Shown here piece by piece: positions 8,312 to 17,500 of a stretch of 64,000 nt of DNA. The position numbers were made by a program, and so were the translations under genes. Source of the DNA: an uncultured Acetatifactor sp. (GTDB taxonomy: Bacteria; Bacillota; Clostridia; Lachnospirales; Lachnospiraceae); assembly GCA_910577235.1 (NCBI GenBank), contig CAJTMX010000026.1, positions 3,180 to 67,179 on the forward strand, written 5' to 3'. Within the stretch, counting starts at the first letter, position 1. Every line of letters begins with the position of its first letter. The notes beneath the pieces are model-generated. The model worked only from the letters and a program-made list of their open reading frames with translations. It searched no databases and was not told the origin of the DNA.

Positions 8312-10603
8312 ATGAATATGAAAACAAAACGCTTTCAGCGCACGGCGGCGATGCTGCTGTGCATTTTTATTTGTGCCTGGACAATGTTCCCCCTGATGGG
8401 CGCGGCCTTTGCCGCCGAAGGGCTGCATGACACCGCAGAGGCAGAAATCACCTGCTGTTGTGATATTCGCTGCACGGCGGATACCCTCAACGCAGACTGC
8501 CCGGTTTGTACGCAGGATGTGAATGCCTGCACCGGCACGGAACCGGAAGCACCCACCGAAACAGAAACACCCACCGAGCCGGAAACCACCTGCTTCTGCG
8601 ATACCCGCTGCACGGCAGATACCCTCAACGCAGACTGCCCGGTTTGTACGCAGGATGTAGCTGCCTGCACCGGCGCAGAGCCGGAAGTACCCACCGAGCC
8701 GGAAATCACCTGCTCTTGTGATATTCGCTGCACGGCGGACACCCTCAATGCGGACTGCCCCGTCTGTGTGCAGGAGGCAGCCGCCTGCATTGGCGCGGAG
8801 CCGGAACCGCCCACGGAACCGGAACCCGTCTGCATCTGTGAAACACGGTGTACGGCAGACACGCTCCATGCAGACTGCCCCATCTGTAAGCAGGATGTAA
8901 CCGGCTGCATTGGCAAAGAGCCGGAACCGCCAGCGGAGCCGGTCTGTATCTGCACCGCCCACTGTGAACCCGGCGCGGTCAATGCGGACTGTCCCGTCTG
9001 CCTGCTGAACCTGGCCGGCTGCACCGTCGAAGCCCCTGCGCCTGTCCCGGTCTGCGTCTGCGAAAACAAGTGCGAGCTTGGCGCGGTCAACCCCGACTGC
9101 CCGATCTGCAGAGCCGACCTGACCGGCTGCACCGGCAAAGCCCCCGCGCCCATCCCGGCATCCAATCTCTCCATCAAGATTACACCGCCCTCCGGCTGGG
9201 CGACCGGCAGCGCCGCCGCCGAGTTTCGCATTACCGATGAAAACGGGAACGGCTTTGCTCTCGTTCAGGTAAAAATCGAGAAAAACGGGCAATGGCGCGA
9301 TGTGACAGACAGCTTGAAGCAGAACGAAAACCGCTGGTACGGGGAAATCGACCTTTCGGAGAACTGCACCGTCTATGTCTGCGCCACCGGCCACGATGGG
9401 AAAGTTTACGAGAAATCCCGCTATATGGAGTGCTTCGACCGCACCGCGCCTACCTTACGCGCCAGCATGGACGGGCGGCTGCTCCGGGCAGAAGCCAAAG
9501 ACGCCCTTTCCGGCGTGGCGGCAATCTACATTGACGGCGAGAAATACACCGATTTAACCAACGGCACACTGGACGTGCCGCTGCGGGATTTGCCCGATGA
9601 TTACGAGCAGCTTTCGGTGCAGGCGGTGGACGCTGCGGGAAACAAATCAAAAATCGTGCAGGTCAAAAACCCCAACTATCAGGCGGAGGATAACAAACAG
9701 AAGCCCTCCACCGGCCAGACACAGCCCCCGGCAACCACCGCGCCGGGTACATCCGCCACGCCTGGTACAACCACCACGCCTGCGGCTACAACACCCACAA
9801 CGGGCGCGACAACCTCACCCAACACGCAGACTACCGCCCCGGCAACAAGCGCCACAAAACCGGCTGCTGGCACGGGCAGCACAAAGCCCTCCGCTTCGGC
9901 AAGCGCCGACCCGGATGCGGAAGCAGACACCACGCCCCGCGACCCGGTTCCCCTGACTCCGGACGGCCAGGCCACGGTGCTTGATAACGCCACCAATGAG
10001 GACGGCAAGGAGTTTTACACCATCCAGACGCCGGATGAAAACGTGTTCTACCTGATTATCGACAACCAGAGGGACACGGAAAACGTGTATTTCCTCAACG
10101 CCGTCACCGAAGCCGACCTGATGGCGCTGGCAGTCAAGGAGGACGACGCGCCGCAGACGGACGCAATCCCCGACCCGGAGCCGGCCTGCATCTGTACGGA
10201 ACAGTGCGCCGCCGGCGAGGTCAACACCGACTGCCCGGTCTGCACCCTGAACCGGAAAGACTGTACCGGAAAAGCCCCTGTGACCGATACGGAAACCGAA
10301 CCCGATAAAAAGCCGGAGAAAACGAAAAGCAGCGGTTCCGGCACACTGATTTTAGTGCTGCTTGTGGCGCTGGCGGCTGGCGGCGCGGGCTACTACTTCA
10401 AAATCTATAAGCCTAAAAAAGACTTGGACGATGCGGAGGACTTTGACGAACTGACCGGCGGGGACGAAGAGGAAACGGTCAACGAGGACGAGGATGTGGA
10501 CGCGCAGGAAGAAACCCGGCAGACGGGCTATGAGGAACCGACAGCCTATGATGAGCCGGAGGAACCGGACTATCCTGAAAACTACGGCGGGGAGGACGAC
10601 TGA
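8312..10603 (+). CDS. Cys-rich DUF4366 surface protein of the transfer region
   Basis: A 763-residue protein with a signal peptide (basic start, hydrophobic core LLCIFICAWTMFPLMGAAFA). Six Cys-rich repeats of about 32-45 residues follow (CxCxxxCx8DCP[VI]Cx6C), then an Ig-like segment. Next come a Thr/Pro/Ala linker (about 470-550), the DUF4366 core, a seventh isolated Cys repeat, one membrane segment (LILVLLVALAAGGAGYYF) and an acidic tail. The topology is outside with a cytoplasmic C-terminus. The chosen start is ATG 8312, eleven bases after AAGGAGGA; the longer open frame begins inside the DUF4315 gene without an RBS. A role in cell-cell contact or the envelope part of transfer is plausible but unproven. 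Confidence 0.85.
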   Translation: MNMKTKRFQRTAAMLLCIFICAWTMFPLMGAAFAAEGLHDTAEAEITCCCDIRCTADTLNADCPVCTQDVNACTGTEPEAPTETETPTEPETTCFCDTRCTADTLNADCPVCTQDVAACTGAEPEVPTEPEITCSCDIRCTADTLNADCPVCVQEAAACIGAEPEPPTEPEPVCICETRCTADTLHADCPICKQDVTGCIGKEPEPPAEPVCICTAHCEPGAVNADCPVCLLNLAGCTVEAPAPVPVCVCENKCELGAVNPDCPICRADLTGCTGKAPAPIPASNLSIKITPPSGWATGSAAAEFRITDENGNGFALVQVKIEKNGQWRDVTDSLKQNENRWYGEIDLSENCTVYVCATGHDGKVYEKSRYMECFDRTAPTLRASMDGRLLRAEAKDALSGVAAIYIDGEKYTDLTNGTLDVPLRDLPDDYEQLSVQAVDAAGNKSKIVQVKNPNYQAEDNKQKPSTGQTQPPATTAPGTSATPGTTTTPAATTPTTGATTSPNTQTTAPATSATKPAAGTGSTKPSASASADPDAEADTTPRDPVPLTPDGQATVLDNATNEDGKEFYTIQTPDENVFYLIIDNQRDTENVYFLNAVTEADLMALAVKEDDAPQTDAIPDPEPACICTEQCAAGEVNTDCPVCTLNRKDCTGKAPVTDTETEPDKKPEKTKSSGSGTLILVLLVALAAGGAGYYFKIYKPKKDLDDAEDFDELTGGDEEETVNEDEDVDAQEETRQTGYEEPTAYDEPEEPDYPENYGGEDD

Positions 10604-10830
10604 TGCGATTTACCAACAGCCCTTTTGAGCGGATGATGACCCAAAGGCCGTCCCCTGGCCGCGCCGCGCCTGCTTCCCCCGTCCATCCGCCCGGACATCC
10701 CTGCCACCGCTGTCCCTATGGGCTAAATGCGCCCTGCGTGGGGATATGCTACAAAAATCTGAAAAAGGAGCGTGAGAAAAATGCAACTTGTGATCGCGGA
10801 AAAACCGTCGGTAGCGATGGCTCTGTCTAA
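10603..10830 (+). CDS. Small Cys-rich ICE protein
   Basis: A 75-residue protein whose ATG overlaps the DUF4366 stop (TGATG). It has Pro-rich residues 15-30 and a cluster HPCHRCPYGLNAPCVGICY with four Cys and one His, which could bind a metal or a cluster. Similar short proteins sit between DUF4366 and topoisomerase genes in related elements, as far as I recall. Its last 50 bases overlap the topoisomerase gene in another frame. Confidence 0.6.
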   Translation: MRFTNSPFERMMTQRPSPGRAAPASPVHPPGHPCHRCPYGLNAPCVGICYKNLKKEREKNATCDRGKTVGSDGSV

Positions 10831-12898
10831 GGTATTAGACGCAAAAAGCCGGGGCGACGGTTACATGGAGGGCGGCGGCTGGCTGGTAAGCTGGTGCATC
10901 GGCCATCTGGTGGAACTTGCCCCCGCCGATGCCTACGACCCCCGCTATTCCAAATGGAACTATGCCGACCTGCCGATTTTACCGGAGCCGTGGCAGTATC
11001 AGGTGCTGCCGGACACCAAAAAGCAGTTTGAAACCTTAAAAAGCCTGATGCACCGGGCCGATGTCACCGCCTTAATCTGTGCAACGGACGCAGGGCGCGA
11101 GGGGGAACTGATTTTCCGCCTGACTTACCATCTGTGCGGCTGCACAAAGCCCGTCAAGCGGCTGTGGATTTCCTCAATGGAGGAAACCGCCATCCAGAAA
11201 GGCTTTGACCGCCTGCTGGACGGGAAAAACTATGACAATCTCTACGCCGCCGCCCTCTGCCGCGCCAAGGCGGACTGGCTGATCGGCATCAACGGTACAC
11301 GTTTGTTTACCACGCTGTACCAGGGCAAAACCCTGAACGTGGGCCGGGTGCAGACCCCGACGCTGGCGCTGTTAGCAGAACGGGAAGCCGCCATTTCCGG
11401 CTTTCGGAAAAAGAAATTTTATACGGTGGAGCTGGAACTGGACGGATTCCATGCCGCCAGTGAACGCTTTGCATCCAAAACGGACGCAGGCAGGCTGCGT
11501 ACCGGCTGTGTGGGCAAGCCTGCAACGGTACAGACGGTTTCCCAAAAGGAGAAAACCGAGCGCCCGCCCAGGCTGTACGATTTAACTACCCTCCAAAGAG
11601 AAGCAAACCGGCTGTTTGACTACACCGCCCAGCAGACCCTTGATTATCTGCAAGCCCTCTATGAAAAGCGGCTGGCGACCTACCCACGCACGGACAGCCG
11701 GTACTTGACCGAAGATATGGCATCAGGACTGCCCTCATTATGTCAGTCTATCGCCGCATCGCTGCCCTTTGCGGCAGATTTGTCCTTGCCGGTAAACGCT
11801 GCGCAGGTAATCGACAACAGCAAAGTCACCGACCACCATGCCATCCTGCCCACGGCAGAAACGGCAAAAACCGACCTGTCCGCGCTGCCCTCCGGGGAGA
11901 AAAACATCCTCTTTCTTGCTGCCGCCCGTCTGCTGTGCGCGGTAGGCGAACCCCATACCTATGCGGAAACTGCCGTCACGCTGGAATGTGGCGGCGCTGT
12001 CTTTTCCGCCAAAGGCAAGACAGAAATCGCGGCGGGCTGGACGGCTTTGGAGCAGGCTTTCCATGCCACACTGAAACAGAAACCGAAGCAGGCGGAACCG
12101 TCCCCGCCGCTTCCTGCGCTCACCGAGGGACAGAAGCTGACCGCCGAGGGCGCGTCCGTCAAAGAGGGCGCGACCTCCCCTCCGGCCCATTTTACCGAGG
12201 ACACGCTGCTCTCCGCAATGGAACACGCCAGCGCGGAGGATTTTGCAAAGTTGGAGGACGTGGAGCGCAAGGGGCTTGGCACTCCGGCCACCCGCGCCGG
12301 CGTGATTGAAAAGCTGGTGCGCTCCGGCTTTGTGGAGCGGAAGAAAAAGCAGCTTCTCCCCACGGAAAAAGGCACGGAACTTATCAAGGTAATGCCCGAT
12401 GCGCTGAAATCCGCCAGGCTGACCGCTGAATGGGAGGAACGGCTGGGCGCGGTGGAGCGCGGGGAACTCTCCCCGGAGGACTTTATGGCGGGCATTTCCG
12501 CTATGCTCACCGAACTTATCAAAGGCTATCAGGGCGTGACCGTGGCAAGCGCCGCCCTGTCTGCATCCGGGCGCACGGTAATCGGTATCTGCCCCCGCTG
12601 CGGCAAAAACGTGGTGGAGGGCAAAAAGAGTTTCTTCTGCGAGGGCTGGAACGCCACGCCCCCCTGCGGCTTTGCCCTCTGGAAGAACGACCGCTTCTTT
12701 ACCGGGAAGCGCAAGGAGCTGACCCGCAAGGTTGCCGCCGCCCTGCTGAAAAACGGGCGCGTCGCCATGACCGGCCTGTTTTCCGAGAAAAAAGGCGTCC
12801 TCTATGACGCGACCGTTGTGATGGAGGACACCGGAGAGAAATTTGTCCGCTTCAAGCTGGAATTTGACCCCAAAACCCCCAAAAAGAAAGGAAACTGA
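10781..12898 (+). CDS. topB: DNA topoisomerase III (type IA)
   Basis: A 705-residue type IA topoisomerase that passes single strands through a transient nick and probably resolves transfer or replication intermediates of the element. The toprim domain has the catalytic Glu in IAEKPSVA near residue 7 and the acidic triad region DAGREGE near 103. The active-site Tyr is in TYPRTDSRYL near 305. A C-terminal Cys4-like zinc module (CPRCGK...CEGW..PPCGF) starts near residue 603. ATG 10781 lies ten bases after AAGGAG; the upstream in-frame GTG 10772 sits on the RBS and was rejected. Confidence 0.95.
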   Translation: MQLVIAEKPSVAMALSKVLDAKSRGDGYMEGGGWLVSWCIGHLVELAPADAYDPRYSKWNYADLPILPEPWQYQVLPDTKKQFETLKSLMHRADVTALICATDAGREGELIFRLTYHLCGCTKPVKRLWISSMEETAIQKGFDRLLDGKNYDNLYAAALCRAKADWLIGINGTRLFTTLYQGKTLNVGRVQTPTLALLAEREAAISGFRKKKFYTVELELDGFHAASERFASKTDAGRLRTGCVGKPATVQTVSQKEKTERPPRLYDLTTLQREANRLFDYTAQQTLDYLQALYEKRLATYPRTDSRYLTEDMASGLPSLCQSIAASLPFAADLSLPVNAAQVIDNSKVTDHHAILPTAETAKTDLSALPSGEKNILFLAAARLLCAVGEPHTYAETAVTLECGGAVFSAKGKTEIAAGWTALEQAFHATLKQKPKQAEPSPPLPALTEGQKLTAEGASVKEGATSPPAHFTEDTLLSAMEHASAEDFAKLEDVERKGLGTPATRAGVIEKLVRSGFVERKKKQLLPTEKGTELIKVMPDALKSARLTAEWEERLGAVERGELSPEDFMAGISAMLTELIKGYQGVTVASAALSASGRTVIGICPRCGKNVVEGKKSFFCEGWNATPPCGFALWKNDRFFTGKRKELTRKVAAALLKNGRVAMTGLFSEKKGVLYDATVVMEDTGEKFVRFKLEFDPKTPKKKGN

Positions 12899-12903
12899 CG
12901 CTT

Positions 12904-13290
12904 ATGGAAAAGAACATGAACGCATTTAACCGCAACCTGCACAACCTCCTGGCCATCAGCGGCACGGACGCCGCTGAACTGGCGCAGGCCCTGAACGTGG
13001 AACTGCCGGAAATGAACCGCTGGCTGAACGGCTCCGCCGCGCCGGATGTGTACCAGCTTCAGGAGATCGCCAGACGGTTCGGGATGCCCTACTCCTACTT
13101 CTTTGAGAGCAGCCAGAGCCTGCCCAACGTGCCGGAAGTGGCGGCATGGCTGGGCTTGTCGGAGGAAACGGTGGAAACCCTGCTGGCAATGGCCGATACC
13201 GAGCCGGAGGAAGTCATGGACGCGCTGGACGATGCCATTTATGCAATGGCTGCCGCTGTCCGTGCTGCGGGGGAGGTGGATACGGAATGA
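12904..13290 (+). CDS. XRE-like helix-turn-helix protein
   Basis: A 128-residue protein. Residues 8-65 match the five-helix XRE fold (NLHNLLAISGTDAAELAQAL, then RWLNGSAAPDVYQLQEIARRF). The C-terminal half is acidic and Ala-rich, with no recognised sensor. It lies directly after topB and is coupled by ATGA to the next gene, so it is part of the backbone operon rather than a divergent repressor. DNA binding is likely; the target is unknown. Confidence 0.75.
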   Translation: MEKNMNAFNRNLHNLLAISGTDAAELAQALNVELPEMNRWLNGSAAPDVYQLQEIARRFGMPYSYFFESSQSLPNVPEVAAWLGLSEETVETLLAMADTEPEEVMDALDDAIYAMAAAVRAAGEVDTE

Positions 13291-13739
13291 AGAAAGAGGA
13301 ACAAAAAGACCTTTTGATTGGGGAAGAAATCGCCATCCGTCAGATTGGCGTCCCCTATGGCTGGCTCTACCGGCGCACGGAACCCGGCTATCTTCTGGCA
13401 GACGGAACCGCCCTTTTGGAATGCGAGCGTGACAGCGCAGGCCGCTATAAAGGCGGCGCGGGGCTGGACGGGGTGTACCTGCATACCGGGCGGCTCTATG
13501 TGCCGGTGCTGGCGGAGGACGGCAAAGTCCGCGCCTTTCAGGAGGTGCGCCCGGAAAACTACCTTGCCGCCGCCGAAATGAGCGCGGAGGGAAACTATAA
13601 CCAGATTGACGGCATCATCAACAATGAACCGCCGCCAAAGCCCTCTGTGCTGGATGCCCTCAGCCAGTGCCGGCAGGATGCCGCCAAAGGTCACGATACG
13701 CCAAAGAAGCCCCCGCGCGGACAGGAGGTGGAGCGATGA
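13287..13739 (+). CDS. Conserved ICE protein of unknown function
   Basis: A 150-residue soluble protein. I do not recognise the family. The start is ATG 13287 overlapping the previous TGA, with GGGAGGTGG upstream; a longer in-frame version would begin inside the HTH gene and is rejected. The fold looks beta-rich (GVPYGWLYRRTEPGYLLADG). Near the C-terminus there is PKPSVLDAL, a loose version of the KPSIR-type motif seen in other proteins of the element. It is coupled by ATGA to the next gene. Confidence 0.6.
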   Translation: MKKEEQKDLLIGEEIAIRQIGVPYGWLYRRTEPGYLLADGTALLECERDSAGRYKGGAGLDGVYLHTGRLYVPVLAEDGKVRAFQEVRPENYLAAAEMSAEGNYNQIDGIINNEPPPKPSVLDALSQCRQDAAKGHDTPKKPPRGQEVER

Positions 13740-14011
13740 AGCTGTCCGGAACCGAGAGGGAAACCATCGTGCTGTATAACGAAGCAGAAGCCGCCGCCAG
13801 CATCTACACCCACAATGCCGCCCTTTGCCGGCAGCTTTCCGAACTGTGCGGCACTTACCCCGGACAGGTACGGCAGACCGGAGACAACGGATATGGCGGG
13901 CTTTCCTTTGAACTGCCGAAAAAATGGGTACGCATCACCCCGCCCCGTGTCCTTACCCCTGCACAGCGGGCGGTGCTGGATCAGATGAACGAGAAAAGGC
14001 GCGGCGGCTGA
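13736..14011 (+). CDS. Small conserved ICE protein
   Basis: A 91-residue protein starting at ATG 13736, coupled to the preceding gene. The first half is helical (TERETIVLYNEAEAAASIYTH). It ends in a basic segment containing a PKKWVRITPP motif. Similar proteins of about 90 residues occur at this place in Tn1549-like elements and are sometimes mislabelled as DnaJ chaperones; no J-domain HPD motif is present. Function unknown. Confidence 0.6.
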   Translation: MKLSGTERETIVLYNEAEAAASIYTHNAALCRQLSELCGTYPGQVRQTGDNGYGGLSFELPKKWVRITPPRVLTPAQRAVLDQMNEKRRGG

Positions 14012-14040
14012 TTGTCCCCGCTGTCCGGCTGTGGTATAAT
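14012..14040 (+). promoter_or_regulatory. Sigma-A promoter for the 14085 gene
   Basis: A -35 TTGTCC (14012-14017), a 17-bp spacer and a perfect -10 TATAAT (14035-14040) preceded by TG (extended -10). It begins right after the stop of the upstream gene and lies 45 bp before the next start. Confidence 0.75.
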
Positions 14041-14084
14041 CAAATCCGGCAGACAAACGGGCAAAAACACGGAGGATGCAGAAC

Positions 14085-14498
14085 GTGAAAAACAGCACTA
14101 CCCCCAAATGGGCAAAACAGAAGAATAAAGCGGCGCGCCACGCTGCCCGCATCCGCATGGCGCGGCAATGGCTCCCCTCCTATACGGGGACGCACCTTGT
14201 CCGCGCCTACCGGGAAAAATTCAAGGTCGATGTGCCGACCGCGCTGAATGACTTAGAGGAAATCGGCGCACTGACCCCGGAGCAGGCAGCGGTGAAGCGG
14301 CAGGCGGAACAGAAACGCCAGGAGCATCTGCGGCGGGAACGGGAGGCAAAGAAACAGCAATCCTTTTATGACCGCTTCCCGGATTCGGACGACCGCTTTT
14401 ATTTTATCGCCGGTTACACCTCCGGCGGCGCACCCTATGGCGTAACATGGGAAGAAATGGGGCTTTCCCCCTGGGAACTCCCCGGAGAAGAATCATAA
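14085..14498 (+). CDS. Conserved basic ICE protein
   Basis: A 137-residue, strongly charged protein. An ATG at 14076 is in frame, but it abuts the GGAGG at 14071-14075. GTG 14085 has proper nine-base spacing and is preferred. The middle is a Lys/Arg/Gln/Glu-rich helix (QKRQEHLRREREAKKQQ). The C-terminal 35 residues contain aromatic and acidic motifs (FYDRFPDSDDRFYFIAGYTSGG). It has its own promoter and is followed by an intrinsic terminator, so it is expressed as a single-gene unit. Function unknown. Confidence 0.65.
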   Translation: MKNSTTPKWAKQKNKAARHAARIRMARQWLPSYTGTHLVRAYREKFKVDVPTALNDLEEIGALTPEQAAVKRQAEQKRQEHLRREREAKKQQSFYDRFPDSDDRFYFIAGYTSGGAPYGVTWEEMGLSPWELPGEES

Positions 14499-14512
14499 CA
14501 ACCATCCACACA

Positions 14513-14549
14513 CCCGGAGCAGGACGCACCTGTTCCGGGCTTTTATTTT
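14513..14549 (+). terminator. Intrinsic terminator before the helicase gene
   Basis: An 11-bp stem (CCCGGAGCAGG with CCTGTTCCGGG, one G-U pair), 5-base loop ACGCA, then a T-rich run CTTTTATTTT. Confidence 0.85.
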
Positions 14550-14567
14550 GCGAAAAAGGAGGGAAAC

Positions 14568-17500
14568 ATGGCGAATAAGCTACAATATGTGTCGCAGCTT
14601 GCAGACCAGACCGCCAAAGCGGTCACAAGGAACGCCCACGGCTGGAAAAGCTATCTTACCACTGCATCGCGGCTCTATAAATACTCGTTTGATGAACAGC
14701 TTTTAATCTACGCCCAGCGCCCGGACGCCACCGCCTGCGCCAGCATGGAACTGTGGAATGAGGATATGCGCCGCTGGGTCAAGGCCGGCTCCAAGGGCAT
14801 TGCGCTCATCAATAAGGACGGCATCCGCCCGCGCCTGACCTATGTTTTCGATGTGGCGGACACCCGCCCGGTGCGGGGCGCAAGGATGCCCTATCTGTGG
14901 GAACTGAAAGACGAACACCACGCCGCCGTCCTGGATACGCTCGTGAAGCGGTACGGAGAAACGGAAAGCCAGGACATCGGGCAGGCGCTGATGGAACAGG
15001 CAAAACACGCGGTAGAGGAAGTGTACCCCGAACTTCTGGCCGACCTTGCCTACGACACCCAGGGCAGTCTTTTGGAGGAACTGGACGACCTTAACCTGGA
15101 AGTGCGTTTCCGCAACCTCCTGACGGCCAGCGTCCAGTACACGCTCCTCACCCGCTGCGGCCTAAACGCCGCCGACTATCTGGACGATGAAGATTTTGAC
15201 GGCATCAGTGAATTTTCCACCCCCGCCGTCCTCCACCACTTAGGCAGCGCCGCCAGCGAAGTGTCCATGAATATGCTGCTGGAAGTGAAAAAGGGCATCC
15301 GGCAGGCAGAGAAAGAAAAAGCGCAGAACCGTCAAAAAAACAGGGAAAAAACCCTTGCAAAAGAGCCGGTGATCGGTTATACTAAAGGCAAGGAAGAATT
15401 TAGCACGTTAAAGCATGAAAGTGAAGAAAGGAGCATAGAAAATGGCAGAACTGGCATACAAGAAGATGGGCGATTACCAGATTCCCGACCTGATGATGGA
15501 CGGGGAGGACGAGATGGAGGAAATGCCGCTGGGCAAGTACGGACGGATGCGGCAGACCTTTCTCCAGGAACGGCACAAGGAACGGTACACCTCGATGCTT
15601 CTGACCGGGCGGCTGGAAGCCCACCTGCGGGAGATCGACCAGCAGGCACAGGAACAGATAGACCGGATCGTGGCGGACTTAAAGAAACAGAACCACGTGG
15701 ACGAAGCGATGAAAGCCCGCGACCAGATGGGATGGGTGCAGGCGGTCAACAGCTTCACCGCACAGGCGGAGGAAATGGTACTGAACGAGATCGTTTACAA
15801 GTAAATCAGGAAAACCAGCAGGCGGCGGGCGAACAGCCCGCCGTTTCTGCGTCTGCAAAGCCGGCATTTACACAGTTTTCCCTGTTCCCTACCGTGGAAC
15901 AGCAGATTGAAACCATTGCCCATGTGCAGAAAACCGAGCAGGAACTCCGCCCCGCCGCTGCCGCCGGAAAAGTGACGGATGCCGTCATCGGGCGCGCCCT
16001 CACCAGCGGCAGCAATGAGCGAAACAGTATTTTGCGTATCGTGGCCTTTTTCCAGAAAGACCCGCCGGAAGAACTTGCCGCCGATTTTCTGCAAAAGGAA
16101 TACCGCACCGGCGGCAAAGGGCTTAACATTGCGGGGCATGAGTATTCTTTGTGGTTCAGTCAAAGGGGCATCCACATCGCGCCGGGACGTTCTGCCGGGG
16201 GAGGTTCCCTTGTCACATGGAAGCAGGCGGCGGCACAGATTAGCCAGCTTCTGAAAGACGGCCAGTTTGCCAGCCAGGACAACATCGACGCGGCGCGGGA
16301 CAACGAGTTTCGGGAACTGTCCGAAAAGCTGTGGTATCTGCGCCAGAATTTCAGCGACGAAGCAAGGGAAAAGGGCTTACTGCCCACCATTGACGCGCTG
16401 TACGGCGGTTTCCCGGACAGCACGGAAAAGATTGCCGCACTCTTAAAAGACCCGTCAGAACGCGCCAAAATCGCGCAGGAGGTAAAGCAGCTTGCAAGCG
16501 CCCATCAGCGGAACCCGGAACTGTTACGGTTCCGCCAGCAGATACCGCCCCATGATTTATATACCCGCCTGACCGATATGGATAAGCCGGTGACGGCTTT
16601 TCAGGCGGCAGCGGGTTTTTCCCCTGCCCGTGGCGCATTTGTCACCGAGGATGAAATCACCCGCCAGCTCACCGGCGGCTCCGGGGTTTCCGAGGGCAAG
16701 CTCCGCATTTACTCCTACTTCATGCAGGGCCATGACGCCGCCGAGTGCATTGCCTTTCTGAAAAATGAATACGGCATCGGCGGGCATGGCTACATTGGAT
16801 TTGACGAATGGCACGACGGCAAAGGAATCAAACTGTCCCGCGCTGACGATTTTTCCGAGGGCAATTATGATACGGTCATGCTGAACTGGAAACAGATACA
16901 CAAGCGGATTGCCGGACTAATCAAAGAAGATCGGTATCTGAACCGCAGGGAAAAGGCATATCTGCCGGAATATGAAAAAATGCGGCTTGCCAGGAGCCTG
17001 TATGTGTTCCAATACTATGACCCCAACGACACGGATAAAACAATCCCCCACGACTGGAATTTTGACGCGCCAAAAAAGGTGTTCCGCCCCATACTGGACG
17101 ACCCGGAACAATGCGCGGCGCACTATGAGCAGATGGTCAAGGCGCTGGCAATGGTATCCCCGGACGACCGCGCCTACAAGCTGATGGAACCGTCACTCCG
17201 GGATATGGGCGCGTATCTGCGGGGCGAATATTCCTTATTCACCCCTCTGCCCGAAGCTGTCTTGCAGGAGGAACGCCAGAAAAAGCAGGAGCAAAAACAG
17301 AAAGAAAAGAAAAGCGCCGGTAAGCATACGGAAGAACCCGCCGGCAGTCTTGCAGCGGCGGCAAAAGCCCTCTCCCGCAAGAAAAAGCCCGCCCCGCAAG
17401 AGGACAAAGAGGGCCAGCAGCTTACCCTGGATATGTTCGGGCTTTTGTCTGACCCCGCCACACCATCCACGCCGGAAATGGAACAGCCGCAGGCAGAGCC

